Shown here: positions 8,041 through 15,823 of the stretch, piece by piece | Numbering within the stretch: the first letter of the stretch is position 1 | How the letters are laid out: every line of letters starts with the position of its first letter | Assembly: GCF_001514215.1 (NCBI RefSeq) | Contig: NZ_KQ948856.1 | Span: 186,001-250,000 of the forward strand | DNA: 64,000 bases | From: Streptomyces bungoensis | GTDB taxonomy: Bacteria; Actinomycetota; Actinomycetes; Streptomycetales; Streptomycetaceae | Direction of reading: 5' to 3' | The notes under the pieces: generated by a model | Told to the model about the DNA's origin: nothing | Database searches by the model: none | The model's input: only the letters and a program-made list of their open reading frames with translations | Program-made: the position numbers and the translations under genes

Positions 8041-10437
8041 CTAGCTGGGGCGGGCCATGGCCTTCACGAAGGCGCGTTCCACGTCGGCGGCGGACAGGAC
8101 GCCGTAGATCTCGCCGGTCTCCTCGACGACGAGGTACTCGGTGGCCGGGGTGGCCCGCAGGGCGTCGAGGAGTTCCTCGCCGGACAGCTCGGCGGAGACG
8201 CGCATGCCGTCGGTGAGTTCCTGGGCGAGGCCGCTGACGGCGACCCAGGGGCGGCGGTGCTCGGGTACGCCGACGATGGCGGCCTCGCGGACGAGGGCGA
8301 GGGGGTGGCCGTCGGCGTCGACGACGACGAGGGCGCGGGCGCCGGCGGCGTTGGCGCGGCGCAGGGCCTCGGAGAGCGGGGTGTCGTTCTCGACCGGTAC
8401 GGCGCGGCGGGTGAGGCTGCGGGCCTTGAGTTCCGGGAGGTGTTCGCGCAGGCGGGCCATGCGCAGGCTGTTGCCGGCGCCGGTCCAGATGATCGCGGCG
8501 AGGATGGCGGCGAGCAGGGCGTCGGTGACCGTGTCCATGCCGTTGACGTCCGTGCCGCTGCCGCCGAAGGCGCCGGAGTGGTTGACCAGGGGCAGGCCGA
8601 CCAGGACGGAGAGGGCGAGGGCGCGGCCGACCCAGGCGGCGGCGACGGTGCCGCTCATCGGCTTGCCGGTGATCTTCCAGACGACGGCGCGGAGCATGCG
8701 GCCGCCGTCCAGCGGGAGGCCGGGGAGCAGGTTGAAGATCGCCACGATGAGGTTGGAGATCATGAGGCCGGCGAGCAGGACCCCGAGGACGGTGTCGGGC
8801 CGGACCGGCTGCATGGCGAGGTAGAAGACGCCGGCGAGGACGAGGGAGAGCAGGGGGCCGACGAAGGCGAGGACGAACTCGCGGCCGGGGGCCTCGGCCT
8901 CCTTCTCGATCTCCGAGACGCCGCCGAAGAACTGGAGCTGGATGCGGCGGACGGGGAGTCCGAAGCGGATGGCGGCGACCGTGTGGGCCAGTTCGTGGAC
9001 CAGGACGGAGGCGTAGAAGGCGACGGCGAAGAAGAGGGAGACCAGGTAGCGGGCGGCGCCGAGTTCGGGCAGCACGCGGTCGAGCTGGCCGCCGAAGACC
9101 CAGGTGATGAGCGCGGCGACGAGGAACCAGCTCGGCGCCACGTACACCGGGACCCCGAACGGCCGTCCCATCAGCAGCCCGCCTCCGGGCTCCTTGGGCC
9201 GGCGCTGCGGCGGCTCGCCCTTGGCGATCCCGGACGTGGCGACGGCCCGGTGCTCGGCGGGCGCGGTCCGGTGCCCCGCGGCAGGGACGGCAGGGGGCTG
9301 CTCCGCACCGGCCGTGGGGTCGGTGGCCGGAGGCCGGGCCGCCCCTGAGGACGGTGGGACCGCGGCGTGGTCTCCGCGCGGCGGCTCAGGGCGGGCGTCC
9401 TCGCCGTCGGGCGCCTGCGCGGGCGCGGGCCGCGCGGTCCGACCCTGCGGGGCGTGAGGCGGGCTGGCTGCGGTGGTTCCGGGCGGTGCGACCGGGACTG
9501 TTTCCGGTGCGCCCGGCTCGCCCCCGTCCGGCCCGGGGCGCGGATCCGCGGGTCGCTCGGGGGTGTCCCGGTCGGGGGTCGCGGGGGTCGCCTGGCTTTC
9601 CGGGCCGGGGTGGCCGGCGGGATCGGTGGCGTCCCGGGACGGGGGCGCGGGGGTGGCCCGCGGCTCCGGGCCTGGGTGGCCGGTGCGCTCGGTGGCGTCC
9701 CGGGACGGGGCCGCGGGAGTCGCCTGGCTTTCCGAGCCGGAGTCGTTGGCAGGACCGGTGGCGTCACGGGACGGGAGCGCAGGAGTCGCCTGGTGCTCCG
9801 AACCGGGGTCGCCGGCAGGCTCACGGACGTCCCGGGACGGGGCCGCGGGAGTCGCCCGGCTTCCCGGGCCGCGGTCGCCGGCGGGATCGGTGGCGTCCCG
9901 GGACGGGGTCGCGGGAGTCGCCTGGCTTTCCGAGCCGGAGTCGTTGGCAGGACCGGTGGCGTCACGGGACGGGAGCGCAGGAGTCGCCTGGTGCTCCGAA
10001 CCGGGGTCGCCGGCAGGCTCGCGGGTGTCCCGGGACGGGGCCGCGGGAGTCGCCCGGCTTCCCGGGCCGCGGTCGCCGGCGGGCTCGGTGGCGTCCCGGG
10101 ACGGGGCCGCGGGAGTCGCCCGGCTTTCCGAGCCGGAGTCGTTGGCAGGACCGGTGGCGTCACGGGACGGGAGCGCAGGAGTCGCCTGGTGCCCCGAACC
10201 GGGGTCGCCGGCAGGCTCGCGGGTGTCCCGGGACGGGGGCGTGGGAGTCGCCCGGCTTCCCGGGCCGCGGTCGCCGGCGGGATCGGTGGCGTCCCGGGAC
10301 GGGGGCGTGGGGGTGGCCCGGGGTTCCGGGCCGGCGGGGTCGGTGGGGTCGGTTGGCGGGGGCACAGGACCCGCGGGGTGCTCGGCCGGCTTGTCGTCGC
10401 CGGGCCGCGGCTGCCCGTTCCCGCCGCTCACGTCCAC
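8041..10437 (-). CDS. M50 site-2 protease family protein with CBS domains and a repeat-expanded N-terminus
   Basis: About 798 residues from GTG 10437, which lies 5 nt after GAGGGG. The C-terminal half is a rhomboid-independent intramembrane zinc protease of the M50 family: H481-E-L-A-H485 in a membrane helix, the second metal motif L-P-L-D577-G-G, about six membrane segments (430-660) and a CBS pair at about 670-798. Such proteases cut membrane-bound anti-sigma factors or other regulators. Residues 40-303 are 12 copies of a 22-residue Pro/Ser/Thr/Asp-rich unit, followed by more Pro-rich linker to about 420, so the protein is roughly twice family length. The N-terminal part is probably a disordered cytoplasmic tail. 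Substrate unknown. Confidence 0.88.
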   Translation of the reverse strand: MDVSGGNGQPRPGDDKPAEHPAGPVPPPTDPTDPAGPEPRATPTPPSRDATDPAGDRGPGSRATPTPPSRDTREPAGDPGSGHQATPALPSRDATGPANDSGSESRATPAAPSRDATEPAGDRGPGSRATPAAPSRDTREPAGDPGSEHQATPALPSRDATGPANDSGSESQATPATPSRDATDPAGDRGPGSRATPAAPSRDVREPAGDPGSEHQATPALPSRDATGPANDSGSESQATPAAPSRDATERTGHPGPEPRATPAPPSRDATDPAGHPGPESQATPATPDRDTPERPADPRPGPDGGEPGAPETVPVAPPGTTAASPPHAPQGRTARPAPAQAPDGEDARPEPPRGDHAAVPPSSGAARPPATDPTAGAEQPPAVPAAGHRTAPAEHRAVATSGIAKGEPPQRRPKEPGGGLLMGRPFGVPVYVAPSWFLVAALITWVFGGQLDRVLPELGAARYLVSLFFAVAFYASVLVHELAHTVAAIRFGLPVRRIQLQFFGGVSEIEKEAEAPGREFVLAFVGPLLSLVLAGVFYLAMQPVRPDTVLGVLLAGLMISNLIVAIFNLLPGLPLDGGRMLRAVVWKITGKPMSGTVAAAWVGRALALSVLVGLPLVNHSGAFGGSGTDVNGMDTVTDALLAAILAAIIWTGAGNSLRMARLREHLPELKARSLTRRAVPVENDTPLSEALRRANAAGARALVVVDADGHPLALVREAAIVGVPEHRRPWVAVSGLAQELTDGMRVSAELSGEELLDALRATPATEYLVVEETGEIYGVLSAADVERAFVKAMARPS
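9529..10320 (-). repeat. Coding tandem repeat, 66-bp unit, 198-bp higher-order period
   Basis: Twelve tandem copies of a 66-bp (22-codon) unit with core ATPxxPSRD lie inside the M50 protease gene. Copies differ in a three-unit rhythm: near-identical 60-nt blocks begin close to 9733, 9931 and 10129, exactly 198 bp apart. This indicates that a trimer of units was itself duplicated. Because 66 is a multiple of 3, copy-number change keeps the frame, and the composition keeps all six frames open. Confidence 0.95.
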
Positions 10438-10613
10438 GGTGTCCCCTCGTTCGAAGCGTCTTCCGCGCCTGCCGGGCAGAAGGTCTCGGGTCGATGGTAT
10501 GCGGCCGTGGTGGCACGTTCCGCCCCGGCTCCCTTTGTGTTTGCCCCGGCGTAGCGCGTCCACGCGGCCCGCGGCTGGGTCACTGTCGGTGCCGGCCCGT
10601 ATGGTCTGTGGTC

Positions 10614-11690
10614 ATGGACAGCAGCATCGAGGACGCGGGGGCCCGGCCGGGCGCGGCGGAGCCGTCGGCGGCGGGGGCGGACGCGGGGGCTGCCTCGGCG
10701 GCCGGGGCCGCCGGTGCGGCCACCGTGCCGGCCGGGGCTACGGCCGAGGTGACAGCCGCGCTCGCCGGGACGGCCGCGCGGACGGGTTCCGTCGTCGCGC
10801 CGGTGCCGGAGGCCAGATCGGGTGAGCGGGTGGCGGTGGCACCGGCCTCGTTGTCCCCGTCCCGGGCCAGTGACTTCATGCAGTGCCCGCTGCTGTACCG
10901 CTTCCGGGTGATCGACCGGCTGCCGGAGAAGCCAAGCGAGGCGGCGACCCGGGGCACGCTGGTGCACGCCGTGCTGGAGCGGCTGTTCGACGCGCCGGCC
11001 GCGGAGCGGACCGCGCCGCGGGCGAAGTCGCTGATCCCGGGGCAGTGGGACCGGCTGCGGGAGAGCAGGCCCGAGGTGGGCGAGCTGTTCGCCGACGATC
11101 CGGACGGGGAGCGGCTGGCCCGGTGGCTCGCCGAGGCGGAGCGGCTGGTGGAGCGCTGGTTCACGCTGGAGGACCCGGCGCGGCTGGAGCCGGCCGAGCG
11201 TGAGCTGTTCGTGGAGGCGGAGCTGGAGTCGGGGCTGCGGCTGCGCGGCATCATCGACCGGGTGGACGTCGCGCCGACCGGTGAGGTGCGGATCGTCGAC
11301 TACAAGACGGGCAAGGCGCCGCGGCCGGAGTACGCGGAGGGCGCGCTGTTCCAGATGAAGTTCTACGCCCTGGTGGTGTGGCGGCTGAAGCGGGTCGTGC
11401 CGCGGCGGCTGCAGCTGGTGTACCTCGGCAGCGGGGACGTGCTCACCTACGATCCGGTGCTCGCCGATCTGGAGCGGGTGGAGCGCAAGCTGCTGGCGCT
11501 GTGGGAGGCGATCCGGGAGGCCACGGAGAGCGGGAACTGGCGGCCGCGGCCGACGAAGCTGTGCGGCTGGTGCGATCACCAGGCGCACTGCCCGGAGTTC
11601 GGCGGTACTCCCCCGCCGTACCCGCTGGAGTCGGCGCCGAGGGGGGCCGGTTCCGGCTCCGGGGGGCAGGGCAGAATGGGGCCGGACTAG
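10614..11690 (+). CDS. RecB-family PD-(D/E)XK exonuclease with Fe-S cysteines
   Basis: 358 residues. Residues 1-78 are Ala-rich and low-complexity. The nuclease core follows: C91 in FMQCPLLYRFR, His118 in GTLVHAVLERLF, Asp215 in IIDRVD, and Asp229-x-Lys231 in VDYKTG, then C317xxC320xxxxxC326 near the end. The C91...C317-C320-C326 set matches the [4Fe-4S] staple of AddB/Cas4-like nucleases. There is no helicase domain, so it is a stand-alone nuclease module, likely in DNA repair. TATGGT (10600-10605) ends 8 nt before ATG 10614 without a ribosome site, suggesting a leaderless mRNA. It is followed 14 nt later by a response regulator gene. Confidence 0.92.
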   Translation: MDSSIEDAGARPGAAEPSAAGADAGAASAAGAAGAATVPAGATAEVTAALAGTAARTGSVVAPVPEARSGERVAVAPASLSPSRASDFMQCPLLYRFRVIDRLPEKPSEAATRGTLVHAVLERLFDAPAAERTAPRAKSLIPGQWDRLRESRPEVGELFADDPDGERLARWLAEAERLVERWFTLEDPARLEPAERELFVEAELESGLRLRGIIDRVDVAPTGEVRIVDYKTGKAPRPEYAEGALFQMKFYALVVWRLKRVVPRRLQLVYLGSGDVLTYDPVLADLERVERKLLALWEAIREATESGNWRPRPTKLCGWCDHQAHCPEFGGTPPPYPLESAPRGAGSGSGGQGRMGPD

Positions 11691-11704
11691 CGAAGGAGTG
11701 TCAC

Positions 11705-12376
11705 GTGGCCATCCGTGTCCTACTGGTCGACGACCAGCCCCTGCTGCGCACCGGTTTCCGGATGATCCTGGAGGCCGAGCAGGACATCGCGGTCGTGGGT
11801 GAGGCCGGCGACGGCCTGCAGGCCCTCGACCAGGTGCGTGCGCTGCAGCCGGATGTCGTGCTCATGGACATCCGGATGCCCAGGATGGACGGGGTGGAGG
11901 CGACCCGGCAGATCACCGGTCCGGGCCGGGACGGGCCGGCGAAGGTGCTGGTGCTGACCACGTTCGATCTGGACGAGTACGTGGTGGAGGCGCTGCGGGC
12001 CGGGGCCAGCGGGTTCCTGCTGAAGGACGCGCCCGCCAACGAGCTGGTGCAGGCGATCCGGGTGGTGGCCGGGGGTGAGGCGATGCTGGCGCCGAGCATC
12101 ACCCGGCGTCTGCTGGACAAGTACGCCACGCACCTTCCCTCGGGTGAGGAGCCGGTGCCGGACACCCTGCACACCCTCACCGACCGTGAGGTGGAGGTGC
12201 TGAAGCTGGTGGCGCGCGGGCTGTCGAACGCGGAGATCGCCGCGGACCTGTTCGTCAGCGAGACGACGGTGAAGACGCACGTGGGGCATGTGCTGACCAA
12301 GCTCGGTCTCCGGGACCGGGTGCAGGCCGCGGTGTACGCCTACGAGAGCGGGCTGGTGCGTCCCGGGGCGCAGTGA
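11705..12376 (+). CDS. NarL/LuxR-family response regulator
   Basis: 223 residues. A receiver domain has acidic residues Asp9-Asp10, phospho-acceptor Asp55 (VVLMD55IRMP) and Lys107. It is joined to a C-terminal LuxR-type helix-turn-helix (about 155-215, LTDREVEVLKLVARG). GTG 11705 follows GAAGGAG by 6 nt, and the gene starts 14 nt after the RecB-like nuclease, so they form an operon. No histidine kinase lies nearby, so its partner is elsewhere or it is an orphan. A strong bidirectional terminator follows. Confidence 0.93.
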   Translation: MAIRVLLVDDQPLLRTGFRMILEAEQDIAVVGEAGDGLQALDQVRALQPDVVLMDIRMPRMDGVEATRQITGPGRDGPAKVLVLTTFDLDEYVVEALRAGASGFLLKDAPANELVQAIRVVAGGEAMLAPSITRRLLDKYATHLPSGEEPVPDTLHTLTDREVEVLKLVARGLSNAEIAADLFVSETTVKTHVGHVLTKLGLRDRVQAAVYAYESGLVRPGAQ

Positions 12377-12410
12377 GGTCCTGAGGACATGAGGTCCTTG
12401 AGGACACGGC

Positions 12411-12442
12411 GAAGGGCGCCCCCCGTCCGGGGGGCGCCCTTC
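12411..12442. terminator. Bidirectional terminator between convergent genes
   Basis: Perfect 14-bp arms (12411-12424 and 12429-12442) with loop GTCC. On the plus strand the stem begins GAAGGGCGCCCCCC and ends with TTC. It serves the response regulator and the oppositely oriented binding protein. Confidence 0.85.
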
Positions 12443-12477
12443 GTGCTGCCGGTCGGCCGCGGGTGCGGTGGTGCCCG

Positions 12478-14082
12478 TCAGCCGTTCACGCCGCGGCCGA
12501 GCTCCCACAGCTGGAGCGTCGCGGACGAGTTGAGGGCGTAGGAGACGCCCGTGACGTCGTCGCGCGCGGCGACGTACTGCTTGCCCTGCCACAGCGGCAG
12601 GATGGGGACGTCCTCGGCGACGATGTCCTGAATCTGCGTCAGGGTCTTGGCGGCGTTGAGCCGGTCGGCCTCGCGGCGGGACTCCGGGATCAGCGTGCGC
12701 TGGATGGTGCTGTTGGAGTACGGCGAGCCGAGGGTGTTGTCCTTGTCGAGGAAGGGCGCGAGGAAGTTGTCGGCGTCGGGGAAGTCGGGGAACCAGCCCA
12801 TGCCGTAGACGTCGTACTGGCCCTTCTGCTCGGCGGGCCGGAACGTCGCCCAGGGGTGGCCCTGGATGCTGACGTCGAACAGACCGCTGCCGTTGAGCTG
12901 CTTCTGCAGGATCTCGAACTCCTGCTTGGTGGCCGAGCCGTAGTGGTCGGTGGTGTAGTGCAGGGTGAGCTTGACCGGGGTGGTGATGCCGGCCTTGCTG
13001 AGCAGTTCCTTCGCCTTGGCGGCGCTGGGGTTGCCGTAGGTGTTGAAGAACGAGTTCGAGTGGCCGGTGACGCTCGCGGGGACCAGCGAGTACAGGGGCT
13101 GGGCCTGGGTGCCGTAGACCTTGGAGACGAGCTCACCGCGGTTGATGAGCTGGGCCATGGCCTGGCGGACGGCCTTGTCCTTCACGCTCGGCGCGTTCGT
13201 GTTGAAGGCGAGGTAGCGGATCTCCAGGCCGGGCATGTCGACGAGGTCGGCGTTCTCGTCGGAGCCGGCGTCGAGCTTCTGGATCTGCGCCGGGGACATG
13301 GTGCGGGTCATGACGTCGATGTCGCCCTTGTCGATCGCGGCGCCCATGTCCTGGGCGTCGTCGAAGGAGCGGAGCACGACCTGGTCGTTGTTCAGCTTCA
13401 CGTAGCCCTTGTAGTTCGGGTTCTTCGTGAAGGTGGCGCTGACGATCGTGTTGTCCTTGACGTCGGCCTTCATCGTGTAGGGGCCGGAGCCGTCGATGTC
13501 GAAGCCGTCCCGCAGCTTGCCCTTGTCGTAGTCCGCGGGGTCGATGATGCCCGCGACCGGGGTGGACAGCTTGAACGGGAAGGTGGCGTCGGCGGTCTTC
13601 AGGTGGAAGATGACCTCGCGGTCGCCCTGGGTCTCGACGGTGTCGATGGTGCTGAGCAGGGCGAAGACACCGCTGTCCGCCTTGATGCGCAGGGCGCGCT
13701 CGATGGAGTACTTGACGTCCTGGGCGGTGACCTTGTCGCCGTTGGCGAACTTCAGGTCCGCGCGCAGCTTGCAGGCGTACCGTTCGTTGCCGGTGTCGGT
13801 GAACGAGCAGCTCTCGGCGGCGTCGGGCACGGGGTCGCCCTCGCCCTTGGGCTGGGTCATCAGCGTCTGCACGGTCTGGCGCAGGATGTTCCAGGTGCCG
13901 ACGTCGTAGGCGTAGGCGGGGTCGAGAGGCGCGGGGGCGTCGCTCGTGGCGGTGAACCGGTCCGTGGTACCGACGACGATGGCGTTGTCGCTCTTGCTCC
14001 CGCTGTCGGATCCGCCGCACGCGGCGAGAACCGGCGTGAGCAGGCCGGCGACTGCCGGCAGCACCAAAGTCTTGCGGTTCAT
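12478..14082 (-). CDS. ABC transporter solute-binding lipoprotein, family 5 (peptide type)
   Basis: 534 residues from ATG 14082. The signal peptide is lipoprotein-type with lipobox LAAC (Cys22). The mature part is an SBP family 5 (DppA/OppA-like) fold, with the typical LKFANGDKVTAQDVKYSIERAL motif. It would bind oligopeptides or similar ligands at the cell surface for an ABC importer. No permease or ATPase genes flank it, so the transporter partners are elsewhere. I excluded the longer frame to 14148 because it places charged residues before the signal peptide. Confidence 0.93.
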   Translation of the reverse strand: MNRKTLVLPAVAGLLTPVLAACGGSDSGSKSDNAIVVGTTDRFTATSDAPAPLDPAYAYDVGTWNILRQTVQTLMTQPKGEGDPVPDAAESCSFTDTGNERYACKLRADLKFANGDKVTAQDVKYSIERALRIKADSGVFALLSTIDTVETQGDREVIFHLKTADATFPFKLSTPVAGIIDPADYDKGKLRDGFDIDGSGPYTMKADVKDNTIVSATFTKNPNYKGYVKLNNDQVVLRSFDDAQDMGAAIDKGDIDVMTRTMSPAQIQKLDAGSDENADLVDMPGLEIRYLAFNTNAPSVKDKAVRQAMAQLINRGELVSKVYGTQAQPLYSLVPASVTGHSNSFFNTYGNPSAAKAKELLSKAGITTPVKLTLHYTTDHYGSATKQEFEILQKQLNGSGLFDVSIQGHPWATFRPAEQKGQYDVYGMGWFPDFPDADNFLAPFLDKDNTLGSPYSNSTIQRTLIPESRREADRLNAAKTLTQIQDIVAEDVPILPLWQGKQYVAARDDVTGVSYALNSSATLQLWELGRGVNG

Positions 14083-14515
14083 GCGGGAGTTTCTCCAGAG
14101 CTGTTCGGGTCCGTGTATCCGGCATGCATCGGTGGTGCGGCGGCACACGGGGGTTACGGCGATGTTCTCGCGACGAGATTAGTCCGCGCCCGCGGGGCGG
14201 TTCACAGTCAGCCGAGCCGGTACGCCATCACGGAGTGAAACCGGCTGCCGACACACCGAACACCCGACAGCGGCAGGATTAGTGCAGCGTCCCATGAAAC
14301 GGGACACAAGGATCCGCCCGGCGACCCCCGTCCGGGCCGGTCGGCATACTTTGGCAACGATGTCGAGCCGTTCGGGGGTGGGGAACGTCACACTGCCAAC
14401 TGTGGTAGCGCTTACCGGAATTCGGCCGGGCGTTCCCCAGGTAATTACCCGCGGGTGTACTTCCCCGTAATTTTGTCCACCACTCTCCGGCCCTGAGGGT
14501 ACTCCCCGTGAACGG
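14083..14515. other. Upstream region of the binding-protein gene
   Basis: No gene is supported here. The stretch near 14400-14480 is less GC-rich than its surroundings and holds two perfect short palindromes, GGTAATTACC (14440-14449) and ACCCGCGGGT overlapping its end. A broken palindrome GGTAGCGCTTACC also lies at about 14404-14416. These could be operators for the binding-protein gene or part of the HAD gene terminator region. Confidence 0.35.
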
Positions 14516-15217
14516 CTAGAGCATTTCCGTCATCAGGCCGCGCAGAAATGTCAGGTCGACCTCTTCCAGGGAGGTCACGACGGTGCGCCGTTCGGCGGGG
14601 ACGATGGGGGCGACCGAGGGGACGGCGACGACGTGGCAGCCGGCCGCCTCGGCGGCGGCGACGCCGGTGGCGGTGTCCTCGACGACCGCGCATCGCGCCG
14701 GGTCCGCGCCGAGTCCGGCGGCGGCGAGCAGGTAGGGGTCGGGGTGGGGCTTGGTGCGGGAGACCTCGTCGCCGGCGATGGAGAGGTGGAAGTGGTGGTG
14801 GCCCAGCACGGACAGCACCCGGTCGATGATGCGCCGGTGGGAGGCGGAGACCAGGGCGGTGGGGACGGCGTGCGTGTGGAGTTCGGCCAGGAGCCGGGCG
14901 GCGCCGGGCATCAGGGGCAGGCTGCGGCCGATACGGCTCTCGAAGCCGTCGTTGAGCAGCACCGTGAGTTCGGCGAGGGTGATGTCGGCGCCGGTGGCCT
15001 CGATGAGGAAGCCGGCGCTGCGGGTCATCGGGCCGCCGACCACGACGTGCCGCCAGGACTCGTCGAGGGTGTGGCCGAGGGTGGCGAAGACCTCCACCTC
15101 GACGTCCCACCAGAAGCCCTCGGTGTCCACCAGGGTGCCGTCCATGTCGAGGAGCACGGCCTGCAGGGTGGAGCCTTCGGCCGTACGTCTTCCGAGCGCG
15201 GGGACCGTACTGGTCAT
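14516..15217 (-). CDS. HAD-superfamily phosphatase (beta-phosphoglucomutase-like)
   Basis: 233 residues. Motif I is LLDMDGTLVDTE with nucleophile Asp24 and acid/base Asp26, followed by a helical cap (about 35-100). Motif II is LVSASH, motif III has the Lys in SRTKPHPDPYL and motif IV is VVEDTATG. It resembles subfamily IA phosphatases acting on small phosphorylated metabolites; the substrate cannot be read from sequence. ATG 15217 has AAGGAGGTG 8 nt upstream. A perfect 32-bp palindrome lies immediately before the ribosome site. It is on the same strand downstream of metH but 600 bp away. Confidence 0.92.
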   Translation of the reverse strand: MTSTVPALGRRTAEGSTLQAVLLDMDGTLVDTEGFWWDVEVEVFATLGHTLDESWRHVVVGGPMTRSAGFLIEATGADITLAELTVLLNDGFESRIGRSLPLMPGAARLLAELHTHAVPTALVSASHRRIIDRVLSVLGHHHFHLSIAGDEVSRTKPHPDPYLLAAAGLGADPARCAVVEDTATGVAAAEAAGCHVVAVPSVAPIVPAERRTVVTSLEEVDLTFLRGLMTEML

Positions 15218-15242
15218 CCGGGCGCACCTCCTTGAGGGACGA

Positions 15243-15274
15243 GCAGGCCGGTTCCCGTACGGGAACCGGCCTGC
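15243..15274. repeat. Perfect 32-bp palindrome upstream of the HAD gene
   Basis: Positions 15243-15258 and 15259-15274 are exact reverse complements with no spacer (centre CCCGTACGGG). It lies 26 nt before the HAD start. As RNA it could fold into a hairpin just upstream of the ribosome site; as DNA it could be an operator. It has no T-run. Confidence 0.9.
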
Positions 15275-15823
15275 GGTGGACCGACCAGTGTACGACTCCG
15301 CCGGGCAAAGCGCCTCGTTTATCCCACCGGTGTCGGGGTACCCCCTTCAACACCTTCGCGCAGGCCAGGAGGCCCTTCACTATGCCCGCGCGCGGACCGC
15401 GCGGGAGGCTCCGCGGCCCGGCGGACGCGGCCGGCCGGCCCCCGGAAGGACGCGGGCGGCGCACCGGCTCTCGACGGGAGCGCCGCACCCGCGGTGGGCC
15501 GCACCCGCTGTCGCCCAGCCGCTGTCGCCCAGGCGCCACACCGGGCGCACCGGCCCGACCCCCGTCGGCCGAGCGGGCGTCACCGGTGGCGAGCCCCCGG
15601 AGTCCGGCGACCACCGACGCGCACCGGCTGCGAGCCCGCACCGACCCCCGACCGAGCGCGCCGCACCAGCCCGACCGCCGTCGGCCGAGCGGGCGTCACC
15701 GGTGCGAGCCCCCGGAGTCCGGCGACCATCGACGCGGCCGGTTGCGGGCAGCGCCACGCGGCCGGCCGGCGCCCCGTGCGGAACGGGGCGTGTCCGGCGT
15801 TCCCCGGCCGACCCCGGGAGGGG
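15275..15823. other. Gene-free region between metH and the HAD gene, with an imperfect direct repeat
   Basis: No gene is supported. A block of about 60 bp occurs twice, at 15562-15621 and 15678-15736, offset by 116 bp and nearly identical (both contain GAGCCCCCGGAGTCCGGCGA). Sequence between the copies is also partly similar, so this may be a decayed duplication of a roughly 116-bp unit. Confidence 0.7.

Noticed and set aside
9354..10613. Long overlapping plus-strand frames opposite the M50 protease repeat
   Set aside because: They exist because the 66-bp repeat keeps all frames open; they lack ribosome sites and family similarity. The real plus-strand gene starts at 10614.
14404..14416. GGTAGCGCTTACC as a LacI-type operator
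   Set aside because: The symmetry is broken by one base and no LacI-family gene is present in the window.
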